64,000 nt of DNA from positions 62,001-126,000 of the forward strand of contig PYVY01000012.1 of NCBI GenBank assembly GCA_003056425.1, given 5' to 3'. Of the stretch, positions 1-8,492 are shown one piece after another. A program made the position numbers and the translations under genes. Position 1 is the stretch's first letter. Each line of letters opens with the position of its first letter. The DNA is from Alteromonas indica (GTDB lineage Bacteria > Pseudomonadota > Gammaproteobacteria > Enterobacterales > Alteromonadaceae). The notes below the pieces were generated by a model. It was not told where the DNA came from. It searched no databases and saw nothing but the letters and a program-made list of their open reading frames with translations.

Positions 1-648
1 TTCAGTTAAGCGCATGTCTTTGGTTTTCGATAAATCGCCAACCCGAAAAACAGTTTTTGTGGCTACCAAAAAACCCAGCCCGGTGTATTGGTCAACTAAC
101 ACAAAAGATAACGCCAATAACCGCTCTACGTAGCCTATCCAGCGCCCGGCCGTTCCCAGGCTCTGGCTATCCATATTTTGCAGTTTGGCGGCATGGCCGG
201 CCAGTAATTGGCCGATGAAAATACTGGCAGGTTGCAACACCACCAGGTACCCCACAATATAAATCAACACGTGCGGCTGTCGTAATTTACTTGCGCTGGC
301 CAGCAAGGTATCCAGCGCGACAGGGGTTACTATCACCGTCACTATTGTAATAATGAGCAAATGCGCCAGTTGATCAAGTACAAAGGCTTGGGTGGAGGTA
401 TGGCCGGCTTTAAGCCAGTCAATTACGCCGTGGCTTAAGGCTATGACAGCGCTCCATATTGCGATGGCAGGCCACGGTAAGCCAGCGGTGTACAGTGCTA
501 GTATGGCCAGTACACCATGTACAGCAGTATGCATATAGAGCGCGCGCGAACGGGCTCCATAGGCATTTCTGTTCGCTATCCAGCGGGTAGGTTGTAAATA
601 AAAATCACCGATAAAATGGGCGGCTAATAATAATAATAGCAAACTCAT
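1..648 (-). CDS. DUF3307 family membrane protein (3' end beyond window)
   Basis: Reading leftward from the ATG at 648, the frame stays open for 216 codons to the window edge, so the C-terminus is missing. The N-terminus is a run of leucines followed by HFIGDF (residues 11-16) and LQP, the hallmark start of DUF3307 proteins. Several hydrophobic segments suggest an integral membrane protein. Its start overlaps the stop of the upstream SatD-like gene in an ATGA arrangement, so the two are probably translationally coupled. DUF3307 and SatD proteins commonly occur side by side. The biochemical function of DUF3307 is unknown. The family call is fairly secure from the motif and the pairing. Confidence 0.8.
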   Translation of the reverse strand, partial: MSLLLLLLAAHFIGDFYLQPTRWIANRNAYGARSRALYMHTAVHGVLAILALYTAGLPWPAIAIWSAVIALSHGVIDWLKAGHTSTQAFVLDQLAHLLIITIVTVIVTPVALDTLLASASKLRQPHVLIYIVGYLVVLQPASIFIGQLLAGHAAKLQNMDSQSLGTAGRWIGYVERLLALSFVLVDQYTGLGFLVATKTVFRVGDLSKTKDMRLTE

Positions 649-1283
649 TGGGGCGCTCCACAAGACTGACGACAGCACTGTTGGGCAAACCCGATAAATT
701 CAGGCAACAGGTCTGCCCCGGCGGCTTTTAGTCGTTCACTGATATTTTGCCGGGTAGTATCATGGGTTTGGGCAAGCGCTTGGTGCGTTGGAAAACCGGC
801 GTTCAGGTACTCATACAATAACGCACTTTGGCGGGCACTCAGACGGTTGAGAATATAACTTAGCTGGTTACACAATAACGCCACCGCTTCTTGCTGTGGG
901 CAGTTTTGTATGTGTAACATCAGCTGGGCGCTACGCAACGTTTCTAGCGTGCGGCCCGAGGTGATCAGGGCCGGGCCACTATTCATACCTGGGTCGCGAC
1001 CACTGAGCGCACCTTCGCCACAGGCGCCTGACAAAGTACAGTGGATAGCCGGGGTATCTTCTCCCGAAGCCAGCCACAGCTTTATTTTAAGCAATATAAC
1101 GGGCAATTGGTCAGTGGCGTAGCCAGCCAGTTGGAAACCATCGCCCCGATAGAGTGAGTGAACCGTTTCATACTGCTTCGACAACGCATCAAGATAATGT
1201 TGCAACGCACGAATGGTGCGTTGGTAATCTACTGTGTCTAGTTGCGTTGAGCGTACCAGATCGCCCGTGATGACCATTATCAT
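645..1283 (-). CDS. SatD family protein
   Basis: 212 residues starting MIMVITGDLVRS, the conserved SatD opening, with RGDGFQ near residues 46-51. The C-terminal third (about residues 145-195) contains a helix-turn-helix-like stretch with ALAQTHDTTRQNIS, typical of SatD proteins and suggesting DNA binding. The start at 1283 is supported by an AAGGA motif 7 nt upstream on the minus strand; a second Met two codons in is less well placed. The gene is followed with ATGA overlap by the DUF3307 gene. SatD was first described in a streptococcal acid-tolerance locus, but its molecular role is not established, so I assign only the family. Confidence 0.8.
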   Translation of the reverse strand: MIMVITGDLVRSTQLDTVDYQRTIRALQHYLDALSKQYETVHSLYRGDGFQLAGYATDQLPVILLKIKLWLASGEDTPAIHCTLSGACGEGALSGRDPGMNSGPALITSGRTLETLRSAQLMLHIQNCPQQEAVALLCNQLSYILNRLSARQSALLYEYLNAGFPTHQALAQTHDTTRQNISERLKAAGADLLPEFIGFAQQCCRQSCGAPQ

Positions 1284-1452
1284 AAACTGTTCCTTGGCAA
1301 GGCTTTAAGCTTGCTATCCAAAAAGCAAGGCCCTGAACTTGCTAATGGAGTGGAAAGCCTAGGGGCTTGCGATAAAGAGTATACCCTGAATTAGCGAAAA
1401 AATGAAAAAGCTCTGATACACTGAACTAAATACGTTGGGTATACAAGCAGTT

Positions 1453-2682
1453 ATGATACACAGAATTTGGTTGTCGTTTATTCTAATCGCGTTCATAGCA
1501 ACCTGCTATCAAGCCTTATGGGGCGGGCAGCCGGGTGGTTTTGAAGCCGTGATGACGGCGGTAACCAGTATGGCCCAGTTAAGCGTAGAGATTGCGCTTG
1601 GACTAATCGGTGTGCTGGCGTTTTGGCTGGGTATATTTCAGGTAGCAGAACGCTCGGGTCTGGTAGATAAACTCGCCCGGGTGTTGTCTCCGCTATTACG
1701 CCGCATCATGCCAGACATCCCGGCTCGCCATCCCGCGCTAGGCAGTATTACCATGAATATGGCAGCAAATATCCTGGGGTTAGACAATGCCGCCACTCCA
1801 TTTGGTATTAAAGCGATGCAGGATATGCAAAGCCTTAACTCACAAGCCGACACGATTACTAATAGCCAGATATTATTTCTGGTACTAAATACCTCCTCGG
1901 TCACCTTGTTTCCTATTGCCGTATTTTTGTATCGCGCAGAGCAGGGCGCGGTGCAGCCCACCGATGTATTCATACCAATATTGCTGGCCACCAGCGCCTC
2001 TACTCTAAGCGGCTTGGTGGTAACCGCGATGGTGCAAAAAATAAACTTGTTTAACCGTATTATATTGCTGTACTTAAGTCTGGCATTTGCATTATTAGCC
2101 GCGGTAGTCGTGTACTTTTCCAGTATTGCGGCCAGCGAACTGGCAAATCAGTCTTCAATATTGGCCAACGGCCTGTTATTTACCTTTATCGTGGTGGTAT
2201 TGGTAGCCGGGCATAGACGGGGGCTAAATACCTATGAGTTGTTTGTCGAGGGCGCGAAAAAGGGCTTCGAGGTTGCTATCTCACTGATTCCGTTTCTGCT
2301 GGCAATGTTAATCGCAATTGGTATGCTGCGTGCCAGCGGTGTATTGGACGCGCTGGCCAGTGGGTTAGCCGCGGTGGCTGCGGGGTTAGGTATGGATACC
2401 CGTTTCGTCGATGGTCTGCCTACCGCGTTGATGAAACCCCTGTCCGGCAGTGGGGCGCGCGCTTTAATGATTGAAACCATGCAGCACCATGGCGCAGATT
2501 CGTTCGCTGGACGGTTAGCCTCGGTATTGCAAGGTTCCACCGAAACCACATTCTATGTGCTGGCAGTGTACCTGGGGGCCGTGGGCATCAAACATGCGCG
2601 CTATGCCGTGGCATGCTGTCTGGCCGCAGATATCGCCGGTATCACCGCGGCAATAGGGGTAAGTTACTGGTTTTTCGGATAA
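1453..2682 (+). CDS. Nucleoside recognition/gate domain membrane protein (SpmA-SpmB fusion)
   Basis: About 409 residues with many hydrophobic segments and two copies of the nucleoside-recognition (Gate) fold. The first half has the SpmA-like core NMAANILGLDNAATPFG (about residues 102-118). The second half has the SpmB-like core PLSGSGARALMIETM, roughly 330 residues in. In Bacillus the halves are separate spore-maturation proteins; in non-sporulating proteobacteria the fused form is a probable inner-membrane transporter of unknown substrate. I chose the ATG at 1453. A TTG six codons earlier (1435) is possible, but neither start has a strong Shine-Dalgarno sequence. The gene is monocistronic and divergent from the SatD pair. 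Confidence 0.8.
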   Translation: MIHRIWLSFILIAFIATCYQALWGGQPGGFEAVMTAVTSMAQLSVEIALGLIGVLAFWLGIFQVAERSGLVDKLARVLSPLLRRIMPDIPARHPALGSITMNMAANILGLDNAATPFGIKAMQDMQSLNSQADTITNSQILFLVLNTSSVTLFPIAVFLYRAEQGAVQPTDVFIPILLATSASTLSGLVVTAMVQKINLFNRIILLYLSLAFALLAAVVVYFSSIAASELANQSSILANGLLFTFIVVVLVAGHRRGLNTYELFVEGAKKGFEVAISLIPFLLAMLIAIGMLRASGVLDALASGLAAVAAGLGMDTRFVDGLPTALMKPLSGSGARALMIETMQHHGADSFAGRLASVLQGSTETTFYVLAVYLGAVGIKHARYAVACCLAADIAGITAAIGVSYWFFG

Positions 2683-2846
2683 TCTATTCATACCCTATTC
2701 AGGGCTTGTTCATGTTGCCAGCGGCACCTTAAAGGCGAACCTTCTCGTGTCGCATAAACACCTCGGCAGGGCCGAGACTGGCGCAGAAGGAAACAATTAA
2801 TTCAGGACTAAACAGTCAGCATAAATATACCGTAAAAGGATGCACT

Positions 2847-3560
2847 ATGTTACCTAAACGCTTTTTCTCTATCGCTTGTATAAGTCTGCTTATGGGGCCG
2901 ATGGCTGCAGCCAGTGCTCAGACAGCAACAGCACCAACCGTCGCCCAGGCCCAGATACAAGTAAATGGCACCGGGACGGTAGAGGTTGTACCTGATACCT
3001 ACACGGTGACATTTGTGCTGGAACAAAAGGGCGCCACCCTCACCAAACTCAATAGCCAGTTGCAACACGATCTTGGCCAGTTAAGCCGCTTTTTACTTGA
3101 TGAAGGGGTAGCAGCCGAGCATATAGCCTCCATGCAGGTCAGGTTGAACCCGTGGTATGAGTCAGGGCCGCAGGGCCGCGAAGAAAAAGGTTTTGTGTTA
3201 AGCCGTGAAGTCACGGTGGTGCATAACGACCTGGATCATTACGATCGTATCATCGATGGCGCATTGAAACGCGGGGTGACGCGTATTAGTCAATTTGAAC
3301 TGGGAACTGAAAATCAGCAAAAAGCCTATCAGCAGGCCTTGATAAATGCGGTCAAAGACGCAAAATCAAGAGCCGGACTATTAGCGCAAGAGCTTGGCGC
3401 GAGTGTCGGACCGGTCATTACCATCAGCGAACATCACTCAGGCATTGTAATGGCGGCCGGAAGAAGCAAAATGATGATGGCGGAAAGTGGCCCTGCAATG
3501 CCAGGCCAACAGCATATCGAAGCAACCGTTAGCGCAACGTTTGCATTGGAACACCAATAA
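2847..3560 (+). CDS. SIMPL domain (DUF541) periplasmic protein
   Basis: 237 residues beginning with a signal peptide (basic LPKR, hydrophobic core, cleavage predicted after ASA at residue 24). The mature part starts with IQVNGTGTVEVVPDTYTVTF, the characteristic first strand of the SIMPL/DUF541 fold, and continues as an alpha/beta protein of family-typical length. Related proteins include E. coli YggE, linked to oxidative stress protection, and mammalian SIMPL; no enzymatic activity is known. An AAAGGA motif 7 nt before the ATG supports the start. It sits 18 nt upstream of msrC, so it may be co-transcribed with it. Confidence 0.88.
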   Translation: MLPKRFFSIACISLLMGPMAAASAQTATAPTVAQAQIQVNGTGTVEVVPDTYTVTFVLEQKGATLTKLNSQLQHDLGQLSRFLLDEGVAAEHIASMQVRLNPWYESGPQGREEKGFVLSREVTVVHNDLDHYDRIIDGALKRGVTRISQFELGTENQQKAYQQALINAVKDAKSRAGLLAQELGASVGPVITISEHHSGIVMAAGRSKMMMAESGPAMPGQQHIEATVSATFALEHQ

Positions 3561-3578
3561 CTACGGAGATTATCCACT

Positions 3579-4034
3579 TTGTTGAATTCATTTTATCAGC
3601 GTTTAGAGCAACAGGCGCGAGCGCTGCTAAGTGGCGAGTCGGACACGATTGCCAATATGGCGAATATTAGTGCGCTACTGTACAACGAACTTGACGGCGT
3701 AAACTGGGCAGGTTTTTATTTATATAAACAAGAGCAGTTAGTGCTAGGTCCTTTTCAAGGACAGCCGGCCTGCATCCGAATTCCGATGGGGAAAGGGGTG
3801 TGCGGGACTGCCGCCGCGACCTTAACCACCCAGCGCATAGACGATGTCCACGCTTTTGATGGCCATATAGCCTGCGATGCAGCATCCAATTCAGAAATAG
3901 TTATTCCATTGGTGGTCAATGGTGCATTACTGGGCGTATTGGATATTGACAGCCCTGACTTCAACCGCTTTAACAGTGAAGATGAAGCAGGGCTGACCGC
4001 GATTGCAAATGCGCTGGTAGAAACTCAGTTATGA
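3579..4034 (+). CDS. msrC: Free methionine-(R)-sulfoxide reductase (GAF domain)
   Basis: 151-residue single GAF-domain protein. The three redox cysteines are present as C65, C75 and C99. Their spacing (10 and 24) equals that of E. coli fRMsr/YebR (C84, C94, C118), where the last is catalytic and the others resolve the disulfide. The enzyme reduces free Met-R-sulfoxide in the cytoplasm using thioredoxin. The start is TTG, chosen because a CGGAG motif ends 10 nt upstream; the next codon is also TTG. The gene overlaps the following small gene by 4 nt and heads a msrC-hypothetical-proQ-prc cluster resembling the E. coli yebR/proQ/prc neighbourhood. Confidence 0.9.
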   Translation: MLNSFYQRLEQQARALLSGESDTIANMANISALLYNELDGVNWAGFYLYKQEQLVLGPFQGQPACIRIPMGKGVCGTAAATLTTQRIDDVHAFDGHIACDAASNSEIVIPLVVNGALLGVLDIDSPDFNRFNSEDEAGLTAIANALVETQL

Positions 4035-4321
4035 AAGATAATGTCGATATTCATGTGGTGCTGGCCACACCCGAAGACATGGGGGAGTACCATGAGGACC
4101 CCTCGGAGGCGGCAGAACGGTTAAATTTTATTCTTCACGCAATGTATGATCACGCGGAAGAAGATATCGAAACCGACCGACTTGAACGAATTTTGCACTA
4201 CACATGGGAGCAATGGCACCAAAATAGCAGTTTATTGGAGATAGACGACGACGAATTGCTTGATTGGGTTGACCACACGCTGGCAACTTGGGATGATGCG
4301 GATAATTCGGAATTTTACTAA
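4031..4321 (+). CDS. Small acidic hypothetical protein
   Basis: 96 residues, strongly acidic, with no signal peptide or membrane segment. Sequence blocks include EDMGEYHEDPSEAAERLNF and a Trp-rich WEQWHQ helix. I do not recognise a named domain. The ATGA overlap with msrC and the 15-nt gap to proQ indicate one transcript. The gene looks real because of the overlap, its codon usage, and the absence of any better frame. A role connected with ProQ or Prc cannot be deduced from the sequence. Confidence 0.75.
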   Translation: MKDNVDIHVVLATPEDMGEYHEDPSEAAERLNFILHAMYDHAEEDIETDRLERILHYTWEQWHQNSSLLEIDDDELLDWVDHTLATWDDADNSEFY

Positions 4322-4336
4322 CTAGCGTTAAATTTA

Positions 4337-4996
4337 ATGGAAGCACCAGAGAAGTTTTCTAACAGTAAAGAAGTCATCGCTTATCTTGCCGAGCGTTTTC
4401 CTAACTGTTTCTCCACCGAAGGCGAAGCCCGCCCGCTGAAAATTGGCATATTTCAGGAATTGGCTGAACGACTTGAAGATGATGAACGGGTAAGCAAAAC
4501 CCTGCTACGGTCAACTTTACGTCATTACACTAATAGCTGGCGTTATCTGCATAGCATCAAAGAAGGCGCGTATCGCGTTGACCTTGACGGCAACAACGAT
4601 GCGCAAATTGAAAAAGAACATGCTGACCATGCAAGTCAGCAGTTGCAGGAAAGTAAAGCGAAAGCGGCTGAAAAACGCAAAGCTCGACAGCCTCGCGACG
4701 CTGAAAAACGTCCGCCTCGGCGCTCGCCACCCAAAACGGGTGGGGAAAACCGCAGTAGTGAGACGAGCAAAGGAACTAAACCGAAAACTGGCAGACCAAT
4801 GAAGACACCCCCGGCAAAATTGTCTGAGGCTGATCTTCACCCTGGCACAAAAGTGACGGTGAAACTGGGTAAGGCACCTATGCCTGCTGTAATTACTGAA
4901 GTTGCCAAAGACGGAATTCATGTTCAGCTCGATAGCGGCATGGTCGTGAAAGTAAACTCCGACGCTTTACGTTTGGCAAGTTCCAAGAGGTCGTAA
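4337..4996 (+). CDS. proQ: RNA chaperone ProQ
   Basis: 219 residues with the ProQ architecture. An N-terminal FinO-type RNA-binding domain covers about residues 1-115 and includes FPNCFSTEGEARPLKIGIF and LRHYTNSWRYL. A basic linker rich in Lys/Arg/Pro follows (about 110-155). A C-terminal Tudor-like domain contains LHPGTKVTVKLG (about 168-219). ProQ binds structured 3' ends of mRNAs and many small RNAs. Length is close to E. coli ProQ (232). It is followed after 1 nt by prc, as in E. coli, so the two are probably translated from one mRNA. Confidence 0.96.
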   Translation: MEAPEKFSNSKEVIAYLAERFPNCFSTEGEARPLKIGIFQELAERLEDDERVSKTLLRSTLRHYTNSWRYLHSIKEGAYRVDLDGNNDAQIEKEHADHASQQLQESKAKAAEKRKARQPRDAEKRPPRRSPPKTGGENRSSETSKGTKPKTGRPMKTPPAKLSEADLHPGTKVTVKLGKAPMPAVITEVAKDGIHVQLDSGMVVKVNSDALRLASSKRS

Positions 4997-4997
4997 A

Positions 4998-7049
4998 ATG
5001 AAAGATATCCTTCGTATTTCTATTGCTAGTGCGTTTCTTACTCTTGGAGTAGGCGCCGGTGCTGTCACCACTACCCCTGATGTAGAGGAGCTTCCCATCC
5101 TTGTTCAGGAGTCACAGCATAGTGTTGCTGCTAAGCGGGTAAGTGCATTATTTACCCGCGCGCACTATAAAGAAATCACGTTGGATAACGCCCTATCAGA
5201 ACAGGTCTATGAGCGATACCTCAAAGCAATGGATAGCAACAAGCAGGTATTGCTTAAGTCTGATGTCGAGCAATTCAGCCATTTTCGTGATGATTTTGAC
5301 GAAGCCCTGTCCCGTGGCAACCTAAAGGTTGCCTACGATATTTTCAATCAAACCTCGGAGCGTCGTTTACAACGATTCGAATATGCGCTGACCCAATTGG
5401 AAAAGCCGTTTGATTTCGAAAAAGTGGGTGACAAGTTCTACTATGACCGGGAAGAGGCTGATTGGCCTGAGTCAGAAAAAGCATTAGATGAAATCTGGCG
5501 TCAACGGGTTAAATACGATGCGCTGAATCTGATTTTGGCGGGTAAAACCTGGGAAGAAGCAAAAGAGTTGCTTACCAAGCGTTATAACCGGGCAATTAAA
5601 CGGTTAAAACAGACACAAAGCGAAGACGTTTTTCAAACTGTGATGAACGCCTTTGCTCGTACCATCGAAGCGCACACCAGTTATCTGTCGCCGCGTAATG
5701 CCGATCGCTTCCAAATGGAGATGAACCTGTCTTTTGAAGGAATCGGGGCAGTATTGCAAAGCGAAGATGATTTTACTGTGATCAAAAGTATCGTGCCTGG
5801 TGGCCCTGCCGATAAATCCAATGGTTTAAAACCAGAAGATAAAATTATTGGGGTAGCTCAGGATGACGAAGAGTTTGTCGATGTCGTCGGTTGGCGTTTA
5901 GATGAAGTAGTCGATCTTATCAAAGGGCCGAAAGGCTCAACGGTACGTTTGCAGGTTCAAAAAGGGGCCAGCGACAGTAAATCAATGTCGGTGGTGGCGC
6001 TTACTCGCGATAAAATTAAACTGGAAGATCGCGCTGCGAAATCTGAAGTTTATGTGCCGGATACCGGTCCGCACCAGGGGGAAAAACTGGGTGTTATTAC
6101 AATTCCGAGTTTTTATAACAACCTGCATGCGGACGTAAACAAGGAAATTGAAGCATTAAAAGCCCAGGATGTTAAAGGTGTAATAGTCGATCTGCGCGGT
6201 AACGGTGGCGGTTCATTAACGGAAGCTACGTTACTCACCGGGCTGTTTATTGAAAAAGGGCCGGTAGTACAGATTCGCTATGGCGAAGGTAAAGTCAGTG
6301 TTAACCGCGATACCGATGGCAATGTGGCTTATGATGGTCCACTAACTGTGCTGGTAGACCGGTACAGTGCATCAGCATCTGAGATTTTTGCTGCCGCCAT
6401 GCAGGACTATAACCGAGCGCTTATTATTGGTGAACAAACCTTCGGTAAAGGCACCGTTCAGCAACACCGCGGATTAGGCCGAATTTATGATCTGTATGAA
6501 AACCCGTTAGGTAGCGTCCAGTTTACGATTGCTAAATTTTATCGCATTAACGGTGGCAGCACACAACACAAGGGTGTGGTACCGGATATCCAGTATCCTT
6601 CGCCGATAGATCCGGCGGAATGGGGTGAGAGTCAGGAAGAATCCGCCTTGCCCTGGGATAGTATCGAACGGGCCAATTATGCCACTTTTGCTGATAGCCA
6701 AAGTGCTCTTGATGTACTGACTGCCAAACATAACAAGCGCATTATGCAGAACCCCGAATTCGGTTATCTTTATGAAGATATTAAAGATTATAAAGAGAAA
6801 AAAGAGCGAGACTATATCTCGTTGGTTGAATCTGAGCGCGTGGCTGAAAAAGACCGCGAAGAAAAACAGAATTTAGCCAGAGTGAACGAGCGACTTGCCA
6901 GAATGGGTAAAGAACCGGTAGCCAAGGTTGATGACCTGGCCGAGGAAGTGGAAGAAAGCCTGGAAGAGCTGGACCCGTTTTTGGACGAGGCTGCCAACAT
7001 TACCTACGATATGCTGAATACCGGAAAGTACGCGATTAATCATAAATAA
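4998..7049 (+). CDS. prc: Carboxy-terminal (tail-specific) periplasmic protease Prc
   Basis: 683 residues, matching E. coli Prc (682). A signal peptide covers about residues 1-22. An N-terminal helical domain comes first, then a PDZ domain around residues 245-330 (IGAVLQSEDDFTVIKSIVPG). The S41 peptidase core has the Ser/Lys dyad in YSASASE (456-462, probable nucleophile S459) and FGKGTVQQ (K484); the 25-residue spacing equals S452/K477 of the E. coli precursor. A C-terminal DUF3340-type region is highly charged (about 595-665). In E. coli Prc degrades nonpolar-tailed proteins and trims envelope substrates such as PBP3 and the hydrolase MepS. It ends in a strong terminator. Confidence 0.96.
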   Translation: MKDILRISIASAFLTLGVGAGAVTTTPDVEELPILVQESQHSVAAKRVSALFTRAHYKEITLDNALSEQVYERYLKAMDSNKQVLLKSDVEQFSHFRDDFDEALSRGNLKVAYDIFNQTSERRLQRFEYALTQLEKPFDFEKVGDKFYYDREEADWPESEKALDEIWRQRVKYDALNLILAGKTWEEAKELLTKRYNRAIKRLKQTQSEDVFQTVMNAFARTIEAHTSYLSPRNADRFQMEMNLSFEGIGAVLQSEDDFTVIKSIVPGGPADKSNGLKPEDKIIGVAQDDEEFVDVVGWRLDEVVDLIKGPKGSTVRLQVQKGASDSKSMSVVALTRDKIKLEDRAAKSEVYVPDTGPHQGEKLGVITIPSFYNNLHADVNKEIEALKAQDVKGVIVDLRGNGGGSLTEATLLTGLFIEKGPVVQIRYGEGKVSVNRDTDGNVAYDGPLTVLVDRYSASASEIFAAAMQDYNRALIIGEQTFGKGTVQQHRGLGRIYDLYENPLGSVQFTIAKFYRINGGSTQHKGVVPDIQYPSPIDPAEWGESQEESALPWDSIERANYATFADSQSALDVLTAKHNKRIMQNPEFGYLYEDIKDYKEKKERDYISLVESERVAEKDREEKQNLARVNERLARMGKEPVAKVDDLAEEVEESLEELDPFLDEAANITYDMLNTGKYAINHK

Positions 7050-7062
7050 TAAAAACTTAGCG

Positions 7063-7092
7063 AAAGGGCTGGTGTAAAAGCCAGCCCTTTTT
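7063..7092 (+). terminator. Rho-independent terminator after prc
   Basis: A 10-bp perfect stem (AAAGGGCTGG paired with CCAGCCCTTT) around an 8-nt loop is followed by a T run. It lies 14 nt past the prc stop and closes the msrC-proQ-prc transcript. Confidence 0.9.
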
Positions 7093-7139
7093 GCATATAA
7101 AGTACACTAACGACAACAATAATAAGCAGGAACATTATC

Positions 7140-8474
7140 ATGGCTATGCGCGGAGAATTCTCGTCCCGTATCGGCTTTATACTGGCTGCCGCGGGTTCCG
7201 CCGTGGGTTTGGGAAACATCTGGGGGTTTCCTACCCAAGTCGCCAGTAATGGCGGTGCAGCATTTGTATTAGTCTATTTATTGCTGGCCTTTGTACTGGC
7301 CTATCCAGTACTGATGGCAGAGCTCATTATTGGCCGCGCCAACCGCGCCAATATGGTGGACGCGTTGGGAAATATCTCAAACCATGCTGCGGGTCGCCTG
7401 ACCGGTATCTGGGGTTGCGTTACCGTATCATTAATACTGGCTTTTTATGCCATTGTGGGTGGCTGGATGCTGGCTTACTTTGCTGATGCTGGGGTTAGCC
7501 TGGCTGGCGCAACGCAAGCGTCCCAGTGGTTGCTGGCGTTTTCAGATACCCGGAATATCCTATTTTGTGCCGGCTTTTTAATGCTTACCTCCTTTATTGT
7601 ATTAGGCGGGGTGAAAGCCGGAATCGAAAAATGGTCAGTAAGGTTAATGCCGACACTGGTCATAATTATCGTAGCACTAATTATATATGTTAGTTTTCAG
7701 CCCGGGGCGGTTGAGGGTTGGAGTGCCTATCTGGTACCTGATTTTTCGAGGGTGCTGGACCCTGAGTTACTAATCAGCGCAATGGGCCAGGCGTTCTTCT
7801 CTATGTCGCTGGGCGTAGGTACCATGCTGGTCTATGGCTCTTATGTCAGTAAAGACGAAAATCTGCCGGCTATTGGTGCGTCGGTAGCCTTGGTGGATAT
7901 AGGCGTGGCCATCATAGCCGGTATGCTGATTATCCCAGCTATGTATGTGGCATTAAATAACGGGGTGGAAATTTTTGCCGCCGATGGCGCCCTTATTGCC
8001 GGTGACAAGCTTATTTTTACCGTGTTACCCGCTTTATTCGACACCATTGGCGCGGCAGGTTTGTTTGTGGCAATGGCCTTTTTTGCACTGATGGTCATTG
8101 CCGCCGTCACCTCGTCTATATCAATGCTGGAGGTGCCGGTTGCGTATCTGGTCGAAAGCCGCGGTATTGCCCGTAAACGGGCGGTATGGGTCATGACTAC
8201 TCTTATTTTTCTATGCAGTTGTATTATTATTCTCAACTTTGAAGCCCTGTTCGGCGTGGTCATTAAAGCCACCACCGAATGGAGCCAGCCATTATTAGGC
8301 TTGGCATTGTGCGTATTTGCCGGTTGGGTCTGGCGCCGTGATGCTATTTTAACCGAACTAAAGTCCGGTTATCCGGATGTCGAAGCCAGTGTATTTTGGA
8401 AAATCTGGCCTTGGTATGTACGCTTTGTGTGCCCGGTGATTATCGCCGTAATGTTTGTCCGCTCTGTGATGTAA
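7140..8474 (+). CDS. Sodium-dependent transporter, NSS/SNF family
   Basis: 444 residues with about 11-12 hydrophobic segments, shorter than LeuT-type proteins with 12 full helices. The broken first helix carries GSAVGLGNIWGFP (residues 19-31), the Na+/substrate-binding signature of neurotransmitter:sodium symporters. Helix 6 carries the QAFFSMSLGVG signature. It probably imports an amino acid or a similar amine with Na+. The substrate cannot be assigned. An AGCAGGAA motif precedes the ATG. Only 18 nt separate it from nhaC, so the two form a sodium-coupled pair. Confidence 0.9.
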   Translation: MAMRGEFSSRIGFILAAAGSAVGLGNIWGFPTQVASNGGAAFVLVYLLLAFVLAYPVLMAELIIGRANRANMVDALGNISNHAAGRLTGIWGCVTVSLILAFYAIVGGWMLAYFADAGVSLAGATQASQWLLAFSDTRNILFCAGFLMLTSFIVLGGVKAGIEKWSVRLMPTLVIIIVALIIYVSFQPGAVEGWSAYLVPDFSRVLDPELLISAMGQAFFSMSLGVGTMLVYGSYVSKDENLPAIGASVALVDIGVAIIAGMLIIPAMYVALNNGVEIFAADGALIAGDKLIFTVLPALFDTIGAAGLFVAMAFFALMVIAAVTSSISMLEVPVAYLVESRGIARKRAVWVMTTLIFLCSCIIILNFEALFGVVIKATTEWSQPLLGLALCVFAGWVWRRDAILTELKSGYPDVEASVFWKIWPWYVRFVCPVIIAVMFVRSVM

Positions 8475-8492
8475 GGGATAATAATAATAACT

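Noticed and set aside
7841..8275. 144-codon minus-strand ORF opposite the NSS transporter
   Set aside because: Shadow frame of a real gene; low-complexity composition and no ribosome site.
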